Below, one piece after another: positions 26,931 through 34,973 of a DNA stretch of 64,000 nucleotides (position 1 is its first letter; every line of letters begins with the position of its first letter). The DNA comes from an uncultured Spirochaetales bacterium (GTDB taxonomy: Bacteria > Spirochaetota > Spirochaetia > Sphaerochaetales > Sphaerochaetaceae): assembly GCA_934271365.1 (NCBI GenBank), contig CAKQRI010000001.1, positions 62,001 through 126,000 on the forward strand. The letters run 5' to 3'. Made by a program: the position numbers and the translations under genes. Under the pieces are notes generated by a model that had not been told where the DNA came from, did no database searches, and was given only the letters and a program-made list of their open reading frames with translations.

Positions 26931-27676
26931 TGAATATCCTGCTGGTTAATGATGATGGCTATAAAGCAGAAGGAATTAATGTTTTAGATGAAGTTCTGAC
27001 ATCCTATGGACATAGGATCTATATGGTTGCTCCTATGGAAGAGCAGAGCGGAAAGTCACATTCTATGACAGTTTCAGGCTCTGTTAAGGCTGTGGAATTC
27101 AAGGAAAACCATTTCTATTTGACAGGTTCTCCTGCTGACTGCATTATCTATTCAATCAGAAGCGGACTTATTAATGACCATATAGATGCAGTTGTTTCTG
27201 GAATAAACCATGGCTATAACGTAAGCACGGATATAACATATTCTGGAACATGTGGAGCTGCAAGGCAGGCTGCAATCTTTGGGATGAAGGCAATAGCTAT
27301 CAGTACGGATAAGAAGAAGGGTGAGAACGAATATAAATTCAGGGAGACAGCGGAGTTCCTTGCTAAGAACCTTGAACTGTTTATCAGACATATAAAGGGT
27401 GATGCATTCCTGAATATCAACACTCCATCTGACTTCAATGGCCAGTATGAGCTTGCAGATCTTGGGGCAATTGATTATTTTGACGACATATCAATCAGAA
27501 GAGAAGATAATGGAAAGATTACCCTGAAAGTAGAGGGAATGGTTACGAATCTCAGATCATTCTCAAAGAAGCACAGAGCGGATTTCGAAGTGACAGCATC
27601 GGGTAAGGCATCTGTCTCCTTTATAGATATAAGACCGCATGTATCTTATCCTCATATGGAGTCATTCTGTGTCTGA
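26930..27676 (+). CDS. surE: 5'/3'-nucleotidase SurE
   Basis: A metal-dependent survival-protein nucleotidase acting on nucleoside monophosphates. The N-terminal NILLVNDDGYKAEGI (metal-binding Asp pair), APMEEQSGKSHSMT, the TGSPADC loop and VVSGINHGYNVSTDITYSGTCGAARQAAIFG are all present, and 248 residues is the normal length. The start ATG overlaps the upstream stop (TGATG). It ends within the start of the Cys-cluster gene, so three genes form one tightly coupled unit. Confidence 0.95.
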   Translation: MNILLVNDDGYKAEGINVLDEVLTSYGHRIYMVAPMEEQSGKSHSMTVSGSVKAVEFKENHFYLTGSPADCIIYSIRSGLINDHIDAVVSGINHGYNVSTDITYSGTCGAARQAAIFGMKAIAISTDKKKGENEYKFRETAEFLAKNLELFIRHIKGDAFLNINTPSDFNGQYELADLGAIDYFDDISIRREDNGKITLKVEGMVTNLRSFSKKHRADFEVTASGKASVSFIDIRPHVSYPHMESFCV

Positions 27677-27977
27677 CTGGGAGTCTATCTGCAAAGGCTG
27701 TGCCCTCTGCTGTCATGAAAAGATTGTTACCAGTGATTTTCTTTTAATAGACCCTACCAGACCATGTGAATTCCTTGATGAATGCAGCAATAGATGCAGC
27801 ATATATCAAGAACGATTAAGCAAGAATGGAAGATGCCGTAAGGTTACACCTTTTATGGCAGCTTTTTCGCATTCCCTTCCACCTGAATGCGGCTATGTGG
27901 AATATATGAGAAGCCACCATCTGCGCTTCGTTAAAGAACGTCCATTCATTCTCTCCTCAATAGAAAATGCAGAATGA
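27669..27977 (+). CDS. small Cys-cluster protein (YkgJ/UPF0153-like)
   Basis: A protein of about 102 residues with the CKGCALCC motif near the N-terminus and further Cys residues (CEFLDECSNRCSIY, GRCRK, ECGY), as in zinc/iron-chelating YkgJ/UPF0153-type proteins. A metal-binding role is likely but unproven. I chose GTG 27669 because GGAG lies 7 nt upstream; the ATG at 27639 lies deep inside surE and has no Shine-Dalgarno. It overlaps the surE stop by 8 nt and precedes the nifS-nifU Fe-S assembly genes. Confidence 0.7.
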   Translation: MSDWESICKGCALCCHEKIVTSDFLLIDPTRPCEFLDECSNRCSIYQERLSKNGRCRKVTPFMAAFSHSLPPECGYVEYMRSHHLRFVKERPFILSSIENAE

Positions 27978-28017
27978 TTCTTCCGTATTAAATAGACTAA
28001 TTATATAGACATAGCGC

Positions 28018-28046
28018 TTGACCGTTCTTTTCTCTTTAGCTACCTT
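28018..28046 (+). promoter_or_regulatory. candidate promoter of nifS-nifU
   Basis: TTGACC (28018-28023) and a weak TACCTT (28041-28046) with a 17-nt spacer in the 87-nt gap before nifS. The Shine-Dalgarno AGAGG follows. No IscR-like palindrome is evident. Confidence 0.35.
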
Positions 28047-28064
28047 AATCGTAGAGGTTTATAT

Positions 28065-29240
28065 ATGGATAGCAAACGCTTTGTCTATCTAGACAACAAT
28101 GCTACTACCTGTATGGCTGAAGAAGTAAAAGAGATAATGAGAGAGAATGAATCTCTCTATGGAAATGCTTCTTCCATGCATACTCTTGGCCGCGATGCCG
28201 AAGTTGGAATCGAATGGGCAAGAGGAGAGGTAGCTAAGCTTATAGATGCGGATCCCGAAGAGGTTTATTTCCTCTCCGGTGCTTCAGAGGCTAACAATAC
28301 TGTCTTCAATATCTTCAGAGACAGAATTGATGGAGGCTCTGATAGAAATCGTATAATAATCACAACTGTAGAGCATCCAGCTTCAATTGAGACAGCAAAA
28401 TATCTTAAGTCCAAGGGCTACAGGATAGATTTTGCGCCTGTGGATTCCAGAGGCATTCTCAAGCTTGATGAGCTGAAGAGAATGCTGGGACCTGATGTTG
28501 CGCTTGTATCTGTGATGACCGGAAACAATGAATCTGGCGCAATACAGCCGGTGAAAGAAGCAGCAAGGCTTGCACATGAAGCTGGTGCATACTTCCATAC
28601 AGATGCAACCCAGGCAATAGGAAAGATAGCTGTATCCGTTAAGGATATTGATGCTGATTATCTTTCATGTTCAGCTCATAAGTTCTATGGTCCAAAGGGT
28701 GTGGGTGTGCTCTATAGAAGAAAGAGTGCTCCTCTGACACCTTTTGTTCATGGTGGTCACCAGGAAAAGGGAATGAGAGCTGGCACATACAACACACAGA
28801 GCATAATCGGAATGGGAAAGGCAGCAGAGCTGGCAAGAGAAGGCCTGAAAGCAGAGCACGATATGCTATGGCACCTTAGGGAAATGCTTAGAAAAGGCAT
28901 CGAAGAAAGAATTCCTAATGTTGTGGTTAATGGCACAAATGATGAGAATCTATGTCTTCCAGGAACTCTTAATGTATCGTTCCCATCAGCAGAGGGAGAG
29001 TCCATTCTTCTTTATCTGGACTTAGAAGGCATTGAGGTGTCTACAGGATCTGCATGTGCCTCAGGTTCTCTTGAGCCAAGCTATGTGCTACTGGCTGCAG
29101 GACTTGATGTAGAGCTTGCACATGGATCAATCAGATTCTCATTCGGAAGATACAATACCGAGGAAGATGTTGCATACGTTCTTGAGAAGCTTCCACCTAT
29201 TATTGAAAGAATTCGCTCAATGAGCACAAGGAAGGCATAA
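28065..29240 (+). CDS. nifS: cysteine desulfurase (NifS/IscS type)
   Basis: A PLP enzyme that removes sulfur from cysteine for Fe-S cluster assembly. The 391-residue sequence begins VYLDNNATTCM and carries FLSGASEANN, HTDATQAIGK, the PLP lysine in SAHKFYGPKGVGVLY, GGHQEKGMRAGTYN and the catalytic cysteine in STGSACASG with a short loop, as in group I desulfurases. The next gene begins 1 nt after the stop and encodes a NifU scaffold, so this is a minimal NIF-type assembly operon, as in other anaerobes lacking the full ISC set. Confidence 0.95.
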   Translation: MDSKRFVYLDNNATTCMAEEVKEIMRENESLYGNASSMHTLGRDAEVGIEWARGEVAKLIDADPEEVYFLSGASEANNTVFNIFRDRIDGGSDRNRIIITTVEHPASIETAKYLKSKGYRIDFAPVDSRGILKLDELKRMLGPDVALVSVMTGNNESGAIQPVKEAARLAHEAGAYFHTDATQAIGKIAVSVKDIDADYLSCSAHKFYGPKGVGVLYRRKSAPLTPFVHGGHQEKGMRAGTYNTQSIIGMGKAAELAREGLKAEHDMLWHLREMLRKGIEERIPNVVVNGTNDENLCLPGTLNVSFPSAEGESILLYLDLEGIEVSTGSACASGSLEPSYVLLAAGLDVELAHGSIRFSFGRYNTEEDVAYVLEKLPPIIERIRSMSTRKA

Positions 29241-29241
29241 T

Positions 29242-29859
29242 ATGGCTAATTCTAGTTTTATGGCCCAGTGGGTATATACAGATACAGTTAAGGATCACTT
29301 CATGAATCCTAGGAATCTGTGGCAGGAGAATGAGGACTTCGAGCCAGATGGTGTAGGCGAAGTCGGTTCTCTTGCATGCGGAGATCAGATGAGAGTCGGG
29401 ATTAAGGTAAAGGATGGAAAGGTAAGTGATATCAGATGGCTTACATATGGCTGTGCTTCAGCTATTGCGTCTACTTCTATGATGAGTGAGCTCGTTAAGG
29501 GCATGACTTTAAAAGAAGCTTATGGAATCACTCCTAATATGATTACAGATGCGCTTGGTGGACTTCCTGAGCATAAATTCCATTGTTCTGTTCTTGGTGA
29601 TAAGGCCCTCCGTGCAGCTATTGATGATTACCTTGAGAAGAACAATATGGATAATCCGTATAAGAAGTCAATGGCAAAGATAATCTGTGAATGCAAGGGC
29701 GTTACAGATCAGGCTATTGAAGAGCTGGTTAAGACTGATCAGGTGAAGACTCTTGATGACCTGAAGCGTCTAACAGGAGCTGGAACTGGCTGCGGAAAGT
29801 GCCAGGGCAAGCTTACAGGTCTCATTGAAGAGTACCTCCATATCTACGGAAAGCAGTAA
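29242..29859 (+). CDS. nifU: NifU-like Fe-S scaffold with [2Fe-2S] BFD domain
   Basis: A two-domain scaffold of 205 residues. The N-terminal IscU-like domain has the three cluster-assembly cysteines (LACGD, YGCASA, FHCSVLGD). A central BFD-like domain has CECKG and GCGKCQGK for a permanent [2Fe-2S] cluster. The C-terminal Nfu domain of classical NifU is absent. This N-plus-central layout is common in Firmicutes-like and spirochaete anaerobes. It would mature the Fe-S enzymes of the cell, including the hydrogenase complex in this window. The small HTH gene follows 5 nt later. Confidence 0.92.
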   Translation: MANSSFMAQWVYTDTVKDHFMNPRNLWQENEDFEPDGVGEVGSLACGDQMRVGIKVKDGKVSDIRWLTYGCASAIASTSMMSELVKGMTLKEAYGITPNMITDALGGLPEHKFHCSVLGDKALRAAIDDYLEKNNMDNPYKKSMAKIICECKGVTDQAIEELVKTDQVKTLDDLKRLTGAGTGCGKCQGKLTGLIEEYLHIYGKQ

Positions 29860-29864
29860 TAAAA

Positions 29865-30188
29865 ATGGCAGAAGAATACAGAGATGCGGTAAAAGATGCT
29901 GTTTATCCTAAGAGAAAAGGCATTGTTACTGTCCGCAATAAATATCTTAAAGTAGCACCGCTTGATGAATTCTCACCAGCAGAGATAAAGAAGCTCAGGC
30001 TTTCTTTATCTCTTTCTGTAAGAATGCTTGCAGAGCTTCTAGGCGTTACAAGCAAAGCTGTAGAAGCATGGGAATCTGGCGTTAATACTCCAAGCGGAGC
30101 TGCAAAAAGGCTTCTCTCAATGCTGAAAAAGGATCCGGATTTTCTTCTTGAATATCAGATTATGATTGATAGGACATCTCTTAGGTAG
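29865..30188 (+). CDS. small XRE-type HTH DNA-binding protein
   Basis: A 107-residue protein whose C-terminal half is a helix-turn-helix of the YiaG/NadS type (EIKKLRLSLSLSVRMLAELLGVTSKAVEAWESGVNTPSGAAKRLLSML). Such proteins often serve as antitoxins, but no toxin gene is adjacent. It follows nifU by 5 nt and is probably in the same operon, so an Fe-S-linked regulatory role is possible. The N-terminal ~40 residues are basic. Its end overlaps the convergent kinase-like gene by 8 nt. Confidence 0.75.
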   Translation: MAEEYRDAVKDAVYPKRKGIVTVRNKYLKVAPLDEFSPAEIKKLRLSLSLSVRMLAELLGVTSKAVEAWESGVNTPSGAAKRLLSMLKKDPDFLLEYQIMIDRTSLR

Positions 30189-31833
30189 CATTGAATGCAG
30201 AACCGCCGATGAATTCTCTGAGAATTGAATCAGCAGGAACAGTTTCAGATGAAATCGGGTATATAAGAGACAGGAATTCCAGTAACCGGCGTGCTGTTGT
30301 AAATGGTGCTCCGGTTTCTTTTCTGACAGATTTCAGAAGCGGAACTGCATATACAGAGAGCACTCCCAACTCATATTCAAGTGCGCTATTAACCATGATA
30401 TCTGCATTATTCTGATATGGGAATATGTTGCTCTTTTCTCCTCTTTCCACACTAGGCCATCTTGAGAGGGTTTCTACGGCATCAAAGCCACGGGTCCTTG
30501 CATCTCTTACTAGTCTTCTGAGTATTCTGTTATCAGTTGTTGATATCCTGGATTTCGAATCAAGGTTCAGCTGAGTCAGGGCTGAAATATAAATCCGGTA
30601 TATTACAGAGCTATCAATATCTGGAACCAGAGCAGGATTGAGGCCATGTATTCCTTCAATAATCAAAATTGAGTCATCATTCATTGAAACTGGAGTGGCA
30701 GAGAATTCAGTCCTCTGTTCTTTAAATGAGAATGATGCCAGATTCACGCTATCACCTTTGAGAAGGCTGTTAAGCTGTGATCTGAATAGCTCTAAGTTAA
30801 GAGCATCAAGCACTTCATAGTCCTTTTCTCCATCTTTATCTATAGGGATCAGTTCCCTTTTCAGATAATAGTCATCGAGGCTTATCTTTATAGGATCATA
30901 GCCAAGTGCTCTGAGTTCTAGAGCAAGCTTCATCGAGAATGTTGTCTTACCTGAAGATGATGGGCCGGAGATGAATACGCATTTGATGGAGCCTCGCTTT
31001 TCAATGTCATCTGCCGCTTCAGATATCCTCTTCTGCATGGCTATTTCAGATAGAAGGATCTTTTCGTTTATATTCCCATTGCTTACAGCTTCATTCAGAG
31101 CCCCTAGCGATTCAAGTCCAAGGTTTCCTGCAATTCTCTTGTTATCTCTGAAGACAGAGAACAATAAAGGATTATCAGAGAAATCCATCAGGCTCATAGG
31201 ATGCCTGGACTGAGGGTATCTCAATAGAAGTCCATCTTGATAATCCATTAGATCCCAGACCTCAAGGATTCTTAAAGATGGCAGCACTGGCTCATAATAT
31301 ACGCTCATGAAATTGCCTATTGCTGTGAATTCATAAGATTCATCATTCCTTGACCTTAGAAGCTTAAGCGTCTCCCTGAGATTGCGCTCTTCTGCATATC
31401 TTTCAGCTTCATCATTTCTTTTGCGTATGATATCAATGCTAAGGTCTTCTCTTATTGCTCCTTCCATTACACTCTTGAGAGCGTTTATATCAGGTTTGAA
31501 GCCATCTCTATATGAGAAATAGAAGCCATCTCCAAGACTGTGCCCAATTACAAGAGTCCTATCCGGATAAAGCAGAGACGATGCATATGAGAGCAGCAGG
31601 CATAGGCTTTTTCTGTAGACTCTTTTGCCGAATTGCGAGAAAAGACGTATGCTTCCGACTACTGCATTGTCTTCTATTTCTTCTCTTAATGATCTCAGTA
31701 TCCCATTAGCTGTTGCTGCAACTACTGGATTTTCGCTATATGGGAGATTCGATTCTTCTTTATACAGGTCAAGCAGAAGCTTCATTTCAGTTCTGATGCA
31801 TCTGCCATCAGCTTTTATTGTCTTTATGTCCAT
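30181..31833 (-). CDS. uridine-kinase-like P-loop protein with long N-terminal domain
   Basis: About 550 residues. The C-terminal half is a uridine kinase/phosphoribulokinase-type domain with Walker A GPSSSGKTTF, DDYYLKRELIP, YEVLDALNLELF, IIEGIHGLNP and a lid RLVRDARTRGFDA. The N-terminal ~270 residues resemble the TGS/ThrRS-second-additional-domain region often fused to such nucleoside kinases (GFYFSYRDG, FKEDLSIDIIRK-like region, AERYAEE). The substrate is unknown. I prefer ATG 31833: a TATATT box lies 7 nt upstream and no Shine-Dalgarno is present. An ATG at 31860 is possible. It is divergent from the AOR-like gene. Confidence 0.78.
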   Translation of the reverse strand: MDIKTIKADGRCIRTEMKLLLDLYKEESNLPYSENPVVAATANGILRSLREEIEDNAVVGSIRLFSQFGKRVYRKSLCLLLSYASSLLYPDRTLVIGHSLGDGFYFSYRDGFKPDINALKSVMEGAIREDLSIDIIRKRNDEAERYAEERNLRETLKLLRSRNDESYEFTAIGNFMSVYYEPVLPSLRILEVWDLMDYQDGLLLRYPQSRHPMSLMDFSDNPLLFSVFRDNKRIAGNLGLESLGALNEAVSNGNINEKILLSEIAMQKRISEAADDIEKRGSIKCVFISGPSSSGKTTFSMKLALELRALGYDPIKISLDDYYLKRELIPIDKDGEKDYEVLDALNLELFRSQLNSLLKGDSVNLASFSFKEQRTEFSATPVSMNDDSILIIEGIHGLNPALVPDIDSSVIYRIYISALTQLNLDSKSRISTTDNRILRRLVRDARTRGFDAVETLSRWPSVERGEKSNIFPYQNNADIMVNSALEYELGVLSVYAVPLLKSVRKETGAPFTTARRLLEFLSLIYPISSETVPADSILREFIGGSAFNAT

Positions 31834-31906
31834 GATATTAAATATAATGCCTGAATACATGAAATGGCGATATTTCTTTGTTCTAGCCGTAAATAATCAT
31901 ATTCGC

Positions 31907-31912
31907 TATAAT
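31907..31912 (+). promoter_or_regulatory. -10 box 8 nt before the AOR-like start codon
   Basis: A perfect TATAAT ends 8 nt before ATG 31921, and no Shine-Dalgarno lies between. The -35 region is poor. Together with TATATT on the other strand at 31841-31846, 7 nt before the kinase ATG 31833, it makes a 60-nt divergent promoter with two apparently leaderless starts. Confidence 0.5.
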
Positions 31913-31920
31913 CATGGCTT

Positions 31921-33612
31921 ATGAGTCTTTTGTGTATAGATCTTGATAGTGGAAGGATATGGCAGGAAGAGTTATCAACTTCTGCCCATCTCTATGCTTT
32001 CTCATATCTTCAGACAGATCCTGATGCTCTTTTCATCCTCGCTCCATCAGCTGATAGCATAAGATATTCTGGCTCTTCCGAAGTATCATTCATCTATACA
32101 TCTCAAATTACGGGTAAAGCATCTCTTTCTCATTCTAATCTGTCATTTGGACGTTCTCTTATAAAAATGGAAAGAGAAAGCATTATGATAAAAGGCTCAT
32201 CCCTCAAGCTTTCATATATAACAATAGATCAGGATAGAGCTGAGATTCTCCCCTGTGAAAGTCTTAGAGGAAAGAGCTCCAAGGCTTTTGAGGAAATCTG
32301 TTCAAGAGGCAGCCTTGATGAATGCCTAGCACTTGGACATTCTGGTGACAATGGAGTTGTTTTCGCTTCTCTTCAGTATAGAGGACGCAATATAAGGGGA
32401 GAAGGACTCGGGTATGCATTTTACCGCAAGGGACTGAAAGGAATGATAATCTCAGGCTGTGACTATAAAGAGGAAGAAGAGCCTGATGTATTATATAAGA
32501 AGATAAAAAAGACTTTAGAACATTCAAAAATCGCAAGAAGAGTCAGGAAAGAGGGAAGCTGCACCCTCATTGATGATGCACTTCGTCTTGGATGGCTTCC
32601 TGTGCGTGTATATAGCTCTCGCTTTGATCCAAGGGCCTATGGCCTTGATGGAAAGAGCCTGATAGATAGATTTGGCGTGCATCCATCTACTTGCCATGAC
32701 TGCTTTTTCTCATGCGGAAGGCTAAGCTATGATAATCATCTGCTTCCATATTGGAAGGATATGGCTGCTCTTGGAAGCAATCTTGGATTCTTCTCTGCTG
32801 ATAATGTCCTTCAGCTTTTTGATGCAGCAATGGAGGAAGGCCTTGATACCAAGTATCTTGGCTCGCTTATATCTTATGTAATCTCGCTTTCTGATGATGA
32901 TATGCACTGGCTAGGACTTAAAGACAGAACTTCTGAGAGCATAGCAGAGCTTATCCATAAAATAGGCGCGGTAAAAGAAGCAGGCCTTAGATATAAGGAT
33001 GGTCTAGCTTCTTTCCCTGATGCATATCAGAGCGGATATCATCAGGCTATTTGCTATGATTTAAGAGGAGCGTTCGGAGAGGCTCTTATGCTTATGCTTG
33101 GTCTTGATATAGATCTACCGGCATCGCTGTTTCTGTCTCCTATAGAGATGGATGCAGAGTGTGCGGCAATCTTTGCCTTCTATGAAGCAGTATACTCTCT
33201 CGCTCTTATTTCTCTTGGCTATTCACCGATGTCTGCATCTTCATTTTCTGAGAGAATCCCTGATCTTGCATACAGGATTCCTGCGCTTGCCAGGCTTTCA
33301 TGGCATCACTATAAGGCTTTTGGGAAGGAAGGCCGCGAGCTTTTCAGAATAGGATTTCCAATATTTGAATCTCTGATAGGAGAGAAGAGAGATCTTCCTT
33401 CTCATTTTCTTAGAGATGCTGAAAGTGCTAAAAGTCTCAGAACTGTCCCTGCTGTTAAGCTATATGAATATTATAAGCATGAGAAGCTCAGGGCAGAGAT
33501 CTGGGAAAAGTCGAGAAGGGAGAATAAGGTAAGACATGCATCATCTAATAGCACCGCCGTAGGGCCTGCTGATGATCTGGGCCTTGATGGGGAACCTGGA
33601 TTGACAAAGTAG
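31921..33612 (+). CDS. divergent aldehyde:ferredoxin oxidoreductase-like protein
   Basis: A 563-residue protein with the AOR layout. The pattern GHSGDNGVVFASLQYRGRNIRGEGLGYAFYRKGLKGMIISG matches the pterin-binding segment of tungsten AORs, and HPSTCHDCFFSC (Cys 258, 261, 265) gives CxxCxxxC for the [4Fe-4S] cluster. CYDLRGAFGEAL corresponds to the YDPRG motif. However, the usual fourth cysteine in the C-terminal LCKF region is missing (VYSLALISLGYS), and the N-terminal GGRGLG segment is not visible. It may be a non-catalytic or altered relative. The last 142 nt overlap the oppositely oriented yfcE gene. Confidence 0.65.
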   Translation: MSLLCIDLDSGRIWQEELSTSAHLYAFSYLQTDPDALFILAPSADSIRYSGSSEVSFIYTSQITGKASLSHSNLSFGRSLIKMERESIMIKGSSLKLSYITIDQDRAEILPCESLRGKSSKAFEEICSRGSLDECLALGHSGDNGVVFASLQYRGRNIRGEGLGYAFYRKGLKGMIISGCDYKEEEEPDVLYKKIKKTLEHSKIARRVRKEGSCTLIDDALRLGWLPVRVYSSRFDPRAYGLDGKSLIDRFGVHPSTCHDCFFSCGRLSYDNHLLPYWKDMAALGSNLGFFSADNVLQLFDAAMEEGLDTKYLGSLISYVISLSDDDMHWLGLKDRTSESIAELIHKIGAVKEAGLRYKDGLASFPDAYQSGYHQAICYDLRGAFGEALMLMLGLDIDLPASLFLSPIEMDAECAAIFAFYEAVYSLALISLGYSPMSASSFSERIPDLAYRIPALARLSWHHYKAFGKEGRELFRIGFPIFESLIGEKRDLPSHFLRDAESAKSLRTVPAVKLYEYYKHEKLRAEIWEKSRRENKVRHASSNSTAVGPADDLGLDGEPGLTK

Positions 33613-33971
33613 ATTCCATGCCTCAGCTCTAGTAGTGGAACATGTGTATGTCCAGATACAAATATATCTCCATCTTTTAGATGGAAATCTGCATCAGATA
33701 GCATATGTCCATGTGTTATGCATATCTTCCTGCCAAATGCCTCAATTTCTCTGCTCAGAGGCGGGAATGGGATATTCTGGTATTCATAGAATCTATCACA
33801 GTTCCCTCTGACTGCTATGATTGTCTGGTAGAATGGATCATATGGGTCTGGACACTGGTCGCCTGCAGATATAATGCAGTCTGCCATGAAATGGTTCATG
33901 GCTTTCTTTATGAGATTCTTGCCAGTCTCATCTCCATGTATATCTGATGTAATCAATATCGGGTGATTCAT
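33471..33971 (-). CDS. yfcE: YfcE/MJ0936-type metallophosphoesterase
   Basis: A 166-residue phosphodiesterase with all calcineurin-like metal motifs: SDIHGD, GDQCPDPYDP, RGNCD, THGHM and SGHTHVP, then NPGSPSRPR. It should hydrolyse phosphodiesters in the cytoplasm with Mn2+/Ni2+; the physiological substrate is unknown. The final ~25 residues after NPGS extend to a stop that lies 142 nt inside the AOR-like gene on the other strand. A TATACT box (33980-33985) lies 8 nt before the ATG, with no Shine-Dalgarno, suggesting a leaderless transcript. Confidence 0.9.
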   Translation of the reverse strand: MNHPILITSDIHGDETGKNLIKKAMNHFMADCIISAGDQCPDPYDPFYQTIIAVRGNCDRFYEYQNIPFPPLSREIEAFGRKICITHGHMLSDADFHLKDGDIFVSGHTHVPLLELRHGIYFVNPGSPSRPRSSAGPTAVLLDDACLTLFSLLDFSQISALSFSCL

Positions 33972-34052
33972 GGATATAGAGTATAATGTAGTTGGCTATT
34001 GCGATAGTGCTGTTTTCTGAAATATTAATTATACTTATCATTGGAGGCTGTC

Positions 34053-34973
34053 ATGGAAGAGAATTATCTTAAGCTCAGAGATGGAAAAGAGCTGTTTTAT
34101 AGAGTCTGGAGGATATCATCTCCTGTTGCGACTCTTCATATAAACCATGGAATGGCAGAGCATAGCCTCAGATATAGCCAATTTGCAGAGTTCATGAATA
34201 AGCAGGGATATACTGTATATGCACAGGATCACAGAGGCCATGGAAATACCGTTGATGATAATCTTTATGGTTTCTTTGCAGATGAAGAGGGCTGGAGAAC
34301 TATCTGCGATGATAGCTATGAGCTTGATCAGAAGATAGAAAAAGAGTACCCAGAGCTTCCTCATCTTATTTTTGGCCATTCAATGGGCTCTTTCCTTACT
34401 AGGACAAATATTGCGCTTCATAGTGATGCTTATAGTGCTGCTGTAATCTGCGGAACAGGAAGCAGTCAGGGGATAGCCGGTAAAATCGGGCGTATGATTG
34501 CACTTTCTCATGTAAAGAGGAATGGAGCTAGATCAGAGGACCCTGTGCTCGATAAGCTTGCATTTGGAAGCTATAACAGGAATTTCAAGGGTGAAGGGAA
34601 ATTTGCGTGGCTTAGCAGCGACAAGAGCGAAGTTGGAAAATATGAGAAAGATCCGCTCTGCGGCTTTATATGCACAGCTATGTTCTATGCAGATCTCATT
34701 GAGGGATCCTTCACTGCAAATGATAAGAAAATGGCTTCAAGAATAAGGAAGGATCTTCCTATTCTTCTTATTTCAGGTTCTCAGGACCCTGTTGGTGGGA
34801 ACGGCAAAGGGGTCAGAAAGAGTTATGAAATGTATAAGAAGGCTGGAATTGAAGATGTGCGCCTCATTTTAATAGATAAAGGTCGTCATGAGATTCTCAA
34901 TGATGTGATGAGATATGAAGTCATGGATGACGTTGCGGCTTTCTATAAGGAAATTCTGAATGGAAAGCACTGA
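34053..34973 (+). CDS. alpha/beta hydrolase, monoacylglycerol-lipase-like
   Basis: A serine hydrolase of the Hydrolase_4/lysophospholipase family, about 306 residues, probably cytoplasmic since no signal peptide is seen. It has INHGMAEHSLRY, DHRGHGNT, the nucleophile elbow GHSMGS, the Asp in ISGSQDPVG and the His in GRHEILND. ATG 34053 has GGAGG 5 nt upstream; the TTG at 34041 is part of that leader. It overlaps the YihY gene by 14 nt and starts a run of overlapping genes that reaches the Gfo/Idh-like gene. Confidence 0.9.
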   Translation: MEENYLKLRDGKELFYRVWRISSPVATLHINHGMAEHSLRYSQFAEFMNKQGYTVYAQDHRGHGNTVDDNLYGFFADEEGWRTICDDSYELDQKIEKEYPELPHLIFGHSMGSFLTRTNIALHSDAYSAAVICGTGSSQGIAGKIGRMIALSHVKRNGARSEDPVLDKLAFGSYNRNFKGEGKFAWLSSDKSEVGKYEKDPLCGFICTAMFYADLIEGSFTANDKKMASRIRKDLPILLISGSQDPVGGNGKGVRKSYEMYKKAGIEDVRLILIDKGRHEILNDVMRYEVMDDVAAFYKEILNGKH

